Source of the DNA: Monodelphis domestica
Taxonomy: Eukaryota > Chordata > Mammalia > Didelphimorphia > Didelphidae
NCBI RefSeq assembly: GCF_027887165.1
Contig: NC_077235.1
Coordinates: forward strand, 12,173,033 to 12,237,032
Reading direction: 5' to 3'
Length of the DNA stretch: 64,000 bases
In this document: in pieces, positions 57,875 through 64,000 of the stretch
How positions within the stretch are numbered: the stretch's first letter is position 1
How the letters are laid out: each line of letters begins with the position of its first letter
Program-made: the position numbers and the translations under genes
The notes under the pieces: generated by a model
The model's database searches: none
Told to the model about the DNA's origin: nothing
What the model saw: the letters and a program-made list of their open reading frames with translations, nothing else

Positions 57875-58302
57875 GATTTTTTTCAATTTTAAACATTTTT
57901 ATTTGGTCAATTTCAAACATTATTCATTGAATACAAAAATCATCTTTTCCTCCCTCCCCTCCCAACACCCCTCCAATAGCCAACACACGATTCCACTGGG
58001 TATCACATGTGTCCTTGATCCAAACCCATTTCCATATTGTTGGTATTTTGCACTAGGATGTTCATTTAGAGTGTATATCCCCAATCATATCCCCTCAGCC
58101 CCTGTAGTCAAGCGGTTGTTTTCCTTTGGTTCTAACCCTAAATATGTTTCTAACCCTAACTGTAACCCTAACCCTAAATACGTTAGTTCCCCATTAGTGT
58201 CAATGAAATGTCACTGAACAACCTGCAGGGATCTATGAGAAAAAAAACACTATCCACAAGCAGAGGACAAACAGTGGGAACAAAATCACTAAAGAAAGGC
58301 AA
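57875..58302 (-). mobile_element. Nested L1 with inverted 5' part (twin-primed), minus strand
   Basis: 57875-58131 is reversed L1 3'UTR beginning with its poly-T end. 58185-58302 is L1 3'UTR sequence in plus sense (CCATTAGTGTCAATGAAATG; TCTATGAGAAAAAAAACAC), the region just upstream of where the first part stops. An inverted 5' segment of this kind is the signature of twin priming. TSDs fit. A 48-base telomere-like tract lies exactly at the junction. Confidence 0.85.
58132..58179 (-). repeat. Telomere-like (TTAGGG)n-type tract
   Basis: The plus strand shows CTAACCCTAAATATG, then TTCTAACCCTAACTGTAACC and CCTAACCCTAAATA: about five CCCTAA units with breaks. It sits at the inversion junction of the nested L1. 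The L1 sequence expected there (TCTACTCCCAC on this strand) is similar enough to have seeded it. Confidence 0.8.
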
Positions 58303-59344
58303 CTAATTACTTAAATTTATAAAGAGCTAAATCAATTATACAAAAAAATCAAGCCATTCTCCAATTGATAAATGGGCAAGGGACACAAATAGGCAATTTT
58401 CAATTAAAGAAATCAAAACTATTAATAAGCACATGAAAAAGTGTTCTAAATCTCTTATAATCAGAGAGATGCAAATCAATACAACTCTAACGTACCACCT
58501 CACACCTAGAAGATTGACTAAGATGACAACAATGGAAAATAATGAATGCTGGAGGGAATGTGGCAATGTTGGGAAATTAATACATTGCTGGTGGAGTTGT
58601 GAATTGATCCAGCCATTCTGGAGGGCAATGTGGAACTATGCCCAAAAGACAATAAAAGACTTTCTGCCCTTTGATCCAGCCATAGCCCTGCTGGGCTTGT
58701 ACCCCAAAGAGATAATAATGAAAAAGACTTGTACAAGAATATTCATAGCTGCACTTTCTGTGGTGGTAAAAAATTGAAAAATGAGTGGATGCCCTTCAAT
58801 TAGGGAATGGCTGAACAAATTGTGGTATTTGTTGGTGATGGAATACTATTGTGCTCAAAGGAATAATAAACTGGAGGCATTCCATGTGAACTGCAATGAC
58901 CTCCAGGAATTGATTCCAAGCAAAAGGAGCAGAACCAGGAGAAAATTGTACACAGAGACGGAAACACTGTGGTACAATCGAATGTAATGGACTACTCCAT
59001 TAGTAGCAGCAGTCCAGTGATCCTGAAATACCTGGAGGGATCTACAAGAAAGAACACTATCCACATTCACAGGGAAAACTGTGGGAGTAGAATCACCGAA
59101 GAAAAACAACTGCTTGACTACATTAGTCAGGATGTAGGCTCTAAATGAACATCCCAGTGCAAACACCAACAACATGGAAATGGGTTCTAATCAAGGACAC
59201 ATGTAATACCCATTAGAATTGCGTTTTGGCTATGGGAAGGGTGGGGGCAGGGGAGGGAGGGAGAGAATATGATTCTTGTAACCAAGGAATAATGTTCTAA
59301 ATTGACTAAATCAAATTTAAAAAATAAATATTTTCAGCATGTGA

Positions 59345-60095
59345 TAAAGATATAGGATTGTTATCAAATTTGTGGATAACACAAAGGTAGGTGGGATAGC
59401 TCATATACTTCATATCAGAATCATTATGAAAAAAATCTGAATTGAGTAGGGTGATGTACAAAAACTAACAATGAGAAAATTAATAAATCCAAATGAAAAG
59501 TTCCATAGTTTTGTTTTTAAAAAACCAACCCTACATATATGAGAGGAGAGAGAATGGTTAACCAGATACCATGTGAAGAATCTAGAGGTTTAGTTAATTC
59601 TGAAATCAGTTTGTGAACCAGCAATATGACATGCCTGTGAGAGAAGTTAATGCAGTCTTTGACTGTATTCCTAGTAGTATCTCATACAGACTTTAGGTAG
59701 AAAATAATCCCACAGTATTCTGCACTAGTCAGACACAGCTGGGAGATGGTGCTCATTTCTTAGCCCCACGTTTTAAGAAGAACATTGGTGTTCATCCAGA
59801 GAAGTGCTGCAGCCCAGATGGTGAGATATCTAGAGTGAGTGTCATATGAGGAAAAGTTAAAAGTGATGGAGATATTTTGCCTGGAGAAGAAAAAATGTAA
59901 GAGTTGACTTGTCAGCTGTCTTTACATATTGAATAGGCTGCCATGTGGAAGAGGGATTCTCTGTAGCTTGGAGCGCAAAGTTTGGGCCATTGGGGCGAAA
60001 GCAAATATTGGTCCAGTGTCAGGAAGAACTTTTCAAAAGCTGTCCACATGTGCAATAGGGTGCCTCGTGAGTAATTGAGACCCCATGGAAATATT
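59345..60095 (+). mobile_element. CR1/L3 LINE 3' region
   Basis: TTGTGGATAACACAAAGGTA, ATTCTGCACTAGTCAGACAC, TGTTCATCCAGAGAAGTGC, TTTTGCCTGGAGAAGAAAA, TAGGCTGCCATGTGGAAGAG and GTGTCAGGAAGAACTTTTC are CR1/L3 phrases in plus order, about 750 bases. No coding frame remains. Confidence 0.8.
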
Positions 60096-60260
60096 TTTAG
60101 TTGAAGTTGGGCAAGTCATTTGACCTCTGTTTGCCTCCATTACCTCAAGTGTATAAAGGGGAATAATAGTTCTTCGGAACATAAGAGGAGATAGTATTTG
60201 TAAAGCACTTAGCCCAGCAGGTAGTAGGTACTCAATAAATGTTTATTTCCTTCTTTTTCC
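60096..60260 (+). repeat. MIR/CORE-SINE relic
   Basis: GGGCAAGTCATTTGACCTCT, GTTTGCCTCCATTACCTCAA and TAGTAGGTACTCAATAAATG, plus-sense MIR tail. Confidence 0.75.
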
Positions 60261-61425
60261 CATCTGTCAAAAGGTATTTCAATGTAGGTTCTTGTTTTGG
60301 GAGATGAGCTGACAATCCAAGATTCCATATAGTACCAAAGCTGGTTATTTGATTTTGAAAGGCTTAGGTAATGAATTTCTTTTAAATGAAACTCTCACTC
60401 CAACTCTTCGTTCCCTACCTTTCCTTTTTCCACCCCCACATATGTGCACAATTAAACATTTCCTCGGCTACAACAAGCTCAAGAAAAATGACTTTAAGGT
60501 TTCCTCATGTGTTTATTTTTTGATGAAATTTAAGAAGTCACAAACTGGAAGTAATTCAGTTACCACGCCTCCTGGCAGAGAAAGAGTTGCTGTTCACTGA
60601 TGTATCTCCCTTTCCAGTGTGTCATTTCTCTGTGGCACCTTTGGAAAACCAAATTTTGCAAACTTATTAGTTGCAGAGCCCTACTTAATGACCCAGTTTA
60701 GTAAATGCAAAGCACCTACTATGAGAAAGGCATATAAGCAAACTACCAAGCAACAGATATGAAAGGCAAGAGTTTATGATTCCAACCCCAACTGAACAAT
60801 ACCTGGTTTTGGACAAAGCTCCTCTCTTTCTGTCAGGTTGACCATCTGTAAAATGGGAATAGAAAAGTGGCAGAGAAGGTTAATTACTTTTAGCAGCCCA
60901 GCACTTTAAAGATGAACAAGTGTTACTATTTTCTGCTTTGCAATCTTCAGTAGTTATTAATATTAGCATTATTTTTCTCATCTAAGATCTTTGGCTCCAA
61001 CGTTCATCTATGATTTTTAAAAGCTTCTTTTTTTATTTTAAAGATTATTTGCTAGGGCACAGGAAGAGTAACCCAGGGAAAAGATTTATGTGGGGATGGA
61101 ACCTATCTTAATCAGTTAAGGAAATGCATGCTGGAAATGAATTCAGATATCAGCAGGACATGCAGGAGACTAAAGAAAAAAGAACTTCCTCTCTAAGAGG
61201 ATTGCTCTGCCCACTTCTCTGGGCCATTAATTGAAGACACTGGATACATGAGCCACTGTCCTCAGCCATTCTGATTGGGAACAGGGAGTGGAAAAGTGGC
61301 TGCTGCTTTCTAAGACCCTTCTCAGAGCAACCTTGTTTCAGAATTGGACTTCTCTGCTACCACCAGAAACAGATCCCCTCTTCAGTTCACACCACCCATA
61401 GTCAGCCAACCTTTGCCTAATTAAA
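60261..61425. other. No recognised feature
   Basis: Repeat-poor. The 83-codon plus frame at 60349-60600 has no motif that I recognise. Confidence 0.4.
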
Positions 61426-61790
61426 TTCAGCATAGATTTATTATGTGTTAAGCCCTATGCTAGGGGCTGCTAAGACTACCAAGACACAAGTGCAACTATC
61501 CCTGACTTCTATGAGATTACTGTCTACTGGAGGGAAGCAGTGTTTATGCAAAGAAATGTAAAATTTATTCAAAGTAAATACAAAGCAATTTGAGGACTGT
61601 GGAGTGCTAACAATTGAGGAAATTGCAAGGCCTCAGATGGAAATGCTAACGATTGAGGAATGCTTCATGGATGGGGTACCACTTGAGATGAATCTTGATG
61701 GGAACTAGGGATTCCAAGTGGTAGAAGTGAGGAGGAAGAGCATTCCAGGTATGAGGCAGAGCGTATACAAATACATAGAAGTAGGAGAGG
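61426..61790 (-). repeat. L2 relic, reversed
   Basis: TAGATTTATTATGTGTTAAG, CTATGCTAGGGGCTGCTAAG, GAATGCTTCATGGATGGGG and AGAGCATTCCAGGTATGAGG are the reversed L2 in order. Confidence 0.7.
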
Positions 61791-61879
61791 ACTTATTTAT
61801 TTGGGCCTGCTGTTTTAGTTGGAGACTGACTTCTTTCAGCTTCGATTCATCTCAGTGTACAATGAGATTGTTTATGCTA

Positions 61880-62100
61880 GGCATTGGCATACTGTGGTCT
61901 ATGGGCCAAATCCAGCCAGTCACCTGTTTTTTGCCAAGTTAAGAATGATTTTATATTTTAAAATGAAGTTTATTGTGTTTTTAAGATGTAAGATGCATTT
62001 TAAAATAAAAGTTTTATTTTATTTAAAATATTAAGAAAAAAACAACATTCTGACCTCACAGGCAGGATATAGCCCTAGTGGGCTGCCCCCATTTTATATT
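61880..62100. repeat. Possible DNA-transposon relic
   Basis: GGTCTATGGGCCAAATCCAG and CCTGTTTTTTGCCAAGTTAA followed by AAGAATGATTTTATATTTT resemble a widespread mammalian non-autonomous DNA transposon (type 'gcccgcgggccaaatccggccc ... aagaatggtttttacattt'). The class is uncertain. Confidence 0.4.
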
Positions 62101-62334
62101 CTTGTTGCTACTGATTGGCTCATGAGGATTTAAAGAAACTGAGTACTAGCTCAGCTTGAAGGAGTTTACAGCACATTATCCAAATTAGCCCATTATGGTT
62201 CCTTTAAAGTCTTAGCTAACAAGTCATTTATGATTGAAAAGTAGTTGTGAATTCCAAGCCAAAGGAACAGATCAAATGAATGCCCACAATTCGTTTCTGG
62301 CACAACGTGATAACTTTCTCAACATTTTCCTTTT

Positions 62335-62536
62335 TTTACTAAAACCCTTACCTTCTGTCTTGGAATTAATACTGTGTATTGGTTCCAAGGCAGAAGAGTG
62401 GTAAGGGCTAGGCAATGGGAGTCAAGTGACTTGCCCAGGGTCACACAGCTAGGAAGTGTAGAGGCCAAATTTGAACCCAGCACCTCCCATCTCTAGGCCT
62501 GGCTTTCAATCCACTGAGCTACCCAGCTGCCCCCTG
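62335..62536 (-). mobile_element. L1-tailed CORE-SINE
   Basis: A complete reversed copy: AAACCCTTACCTTCTGTC, GTGTATTGGTTCCAAGGC, GGGTCACACAGCTAGGAAGT, head ending GAGCTACCCAGCTGCCCC. On the minus strand the head shows an A box (TAGCTCAGTGG) and a B box (GGTTCAAATTT). The frame at 62471-62665 overlaps it by chance. Confidence 0.9.
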
Positions 62537-62539
62537 GTT

Positions 62540-63064
62540 TTTTATATTAATGTTCTGTCTCTCTGTCTTATGGGAAAGATGCTCTTTGTTTGGCTCTTAC
62601 CTGCCTTGTCCATTTTTCTCAATTATTTAGATGTGGCAAGAGGGACTCCAATCCAACAAGGTTAAGGGAGATGATCTCTGGCTAAAGTACATCATTCTCT
62701 ATCATTTCTCACTAAGCTAAGGATTGAGTAGAACAGTAAATCAGGATTTTCCCACCCTCCAGAAGAAGCACTTAATTTTAACTGAATGTCAAATCGTTAA
62801 AGGTAACAAAGATGGAGTGCAAGCAGAAGCACTTGGGAAAGAATTATGATTCTATTCTAATTATTCCAATTTATTTTTTAATGAAAGTATTCTCCTGTAA
62901 TTGTTTTGATAAATTTTCTTACTATTCTCCTCCTCCATCACATTAGAATTATAGAGGAATTTCTTTTGCATTTTGTAGTTACTGGCCAAGTGACACCTTG
63001 TGAGAGCAGAGTTGTTTCTTTAAGATGAGAAGTTCATTCTTTTTCTAGAAATCTTCTAAAAGTC
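62540..63064. other. No recognised feature
   Basis: No repeat or gene seen. Confidence 0.4.
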
Positions 63065-63230
63065 ACATTGTTATAGTGCATTCAGAATTATAAAGCACTT
63101 TCCTCACAACCAAAGCACAAGAATTATTATTCCTACTTTGTAGAGGAGAAAACAAAAGGTCAGAGTGAGAAAGTGATTTGTTATCAAGGCAAAATTCAAA
63201 TCTAGGTCTCCTGATGACAATTATAGCATT
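63065..63230 (-). repeat. MIR/CORE-SINE relic
   Basis: AATTATAAAGCACTTTCCTC, TTTGTAGAGGAGAAAACAAA, AAATTCAAATCTAGGTCTCC, reversed MIR. Confidence 0.7.
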
Positions 63231-63267
63231 TGTTTCCTACATATAATGACACCTAGAAAAATGAAAT

Positions 63268-63445
63268 AGAATCATAGATTTAAATTAAAAGGAATATCAG
63301 AGGTCATATATCTCTAATCCTGTCATTTTACAGATGAGGAAACTGATATCCATAAAGATTTCTGTGCCTAACCTAAGGTCACAAAAGTAGTTGATGGCAA
63401 AACTAGGGTTTCAAACCCTGGTCCTCTGGCTCCCAATTAATATCT
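63268..63445 (-). repeat. MIR/CORE-SINE relic
   Basis: CATTTTACAGATGAGGAAAC, AACCTAAGGTCACAAAAGTA and TTTCAAACCCTGGTCCTC, reversed MIR. Confidence 0.8.
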
Positions 63446-63637
63446 TTTCTGTTCCCAGATCTTTTAGGGTTAGGATTAATTTTAGGGCTCTGGCCAGTCA
63501 TACTCTGAATATCCTCTAATGTGTATGATCATCCATTGAGAGGGTAGAAAGTTAATTTGTATCCTGTCCTTCCCACAGTTGCAAATCGTGGAACATATCT
63601 CTAACACAGCCACTTTTCCCCTTGACCCTCAGCACTG

Positions 63638-63653
63638 CTCTACTTTGTCTCTT
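63638..63653. repeat. SINE target-site duplication, left copy
   Basis: CTCTACTTTGTCTCTT, repeated exactly at 63861-63876. Confidence 0.95.
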
Positions 63654-63860
63654 TTTTTTTTAAACCCTTACCTTCCGTCTTGGAGTCAATACTCTGTGTA
63701 TTGGCTCCAAGGCAGAAGAGTAGTAAGGGCTAGGCAATGGGGGTCAAGTGACTTGCTCAGGGTCACACAGCTGGGAAGTTTCTGAGGCTAGATTTGAACC
63801 TAGGACCTCCCTCCCATCTCTAGGCCTGGCTCTCAATCCACTGAGCTACCCAGCTGCCCC
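63654..63860 (-). mobile_element. Young L1-tailed CORE-SINE with perfect TSDs
   Basis: About 207 bases: T-run, AAACCCTTACCTTCCGTC, GGTCAAGTGACTTGCTCAGG, GATTTGAACCTAGGACC, head ending GAGCTACCCAGCTGCCCC. On the minus strand the Pol III A box (TAGCTCAGTGG) and B box (GGTTCAAATCT) are intact. Perfect 16-bp TSDs make this the youngest-looking SINE here. Confidence 0.95.
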
Positions 63861-64000
63861 CTCTACTTTGTCTCTTAACCTCTAAGTCTTCAATTGAGAT
63901 GCTAGCCCTTCCAGACAGTATCAGTTTAACCATTAGGCTCATACCATTAGGAAAGTTCCTCCCAGCACTGTCATAACAACCCCCTTTTCCTCAGATTACC

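Larger units (their letters stand above)
54748..58987 (+). pseudogene. L1 ORF2 remnant, interrupted by a nested L1
   Basis: The endonuclease start is clear at 54748-54980 (LNVNGMNSPIK; CLQETHMR, the metal-binding region). 55049-55270 continues it in a shifted frame (VEDLNLPLSE). Reverse transcriptase follows at 56100-56900: PHPDGF near 56160, [18 protein letters not shown] near 56430 and FADDMMVYL near 56845, with the catalytic D-D retained. The C-terminal domain resumes after the nested element, with CWWSCELIQPFW (58590-58625), and ends TLWYNRM. Frameshifts and stops are frequent. Confidence 0.88.
52335..59326 (+). mobile_element. Full-length L1 with nested L1 insertion
   Basis: The order is 5'UTR (52335-52998), ORF1 (52999-54117), inter-ORF spacer (54118-54747), ORF2 (54748-58987), 3'UTR and A-rich tail (58988-59326), enclosed by 11-bp TSDs. 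Removing the nested element (57875-58302) leaves about 6.55 kb. Both ORFs carry stops and frameshifts, so it is inactive. It is the reference for the other L1 pieces of the window. Confidence 0.92.

Overview
The window looks like AT-rich, repeat-dominated mammalian DNA, most probably from a marsupial. The reasons are: several LINE-1 copies of one long-5'UTR lineage; CORE-SINEs with either an L1-type (poly-A) tail or an RTE/BovB-type tail (Mar-1-like); many MIR, L2 and CR1/L3 relics; and a hAT short element. Family names come from my recognition of sequence, not from a database search. I see no host protein-coding exon, no tRNA or rRNA gene, no CRISPR array and no bacterial-style gene. All long or family-like open frames are pieces of transposable elements. 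The window is probably intergenic or intronic.

Layout. 1-4 kb: a composite minus-strand L1 (3' end 185-1265, 5' half 1500-3804) with most of ORF2 missing. 4-12 kb: L2, MIR and SINE relics, with a truncated L1 that splits a SINE (7664-8292). 12.1-16.9 kb: a 4.8-kb minus-strand L1 with target-site duplications (TSDs) and a chimeric 5' end, inserted into an older CR1/L3. 17-29 kb: mostly low-repeat DNA with L2, CR1, one small L1 (22297-22506), a hAT element (27517-28071) and a full-length but diverged 7SL RNA pseudogene (28997-29306). 29.9-31.6 kb: an older minus-strand L1 with TSDs. 37.0-42.0 kb: a young endogenous retrovirus (ERV) on the minus strand, with two near-identical LTRs, primer-binding site, splice donor and polypurine tract but no intact genes. 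43-49 kb: ordinary DNA with MIR, L2 and CR1 relics. 49-52 kb: an old L1 carrying a tiny second L1 insertion, then an inverted pair of Mar-1-like SINEs. 52.3-59.3 kb: a full-length plus-strand L1 with TSDs, itself carrying a nested, 5'-inverted L1 with a telomere-like tract at its inversion junction. 59.3-64 kb: CR1, MIR, L2 and two L1-tailed SINEs, one with a perfect 16-bp TSD.

How the parts relate. L1 enzymes would have moved the L1s, the poly-A-tailed SINEs and the 7SL copy; an RTE-type LINE would have moved the Mar-1-like SINEs. The ERV is the most unusual object: its LTRs differ by a single 7-bp repeat-unit indel as I read them, so it inserted recently, yet its 3.8-kb interior holds only broken remnants. 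It therefore probably moved as an already defective genome helped in trans.
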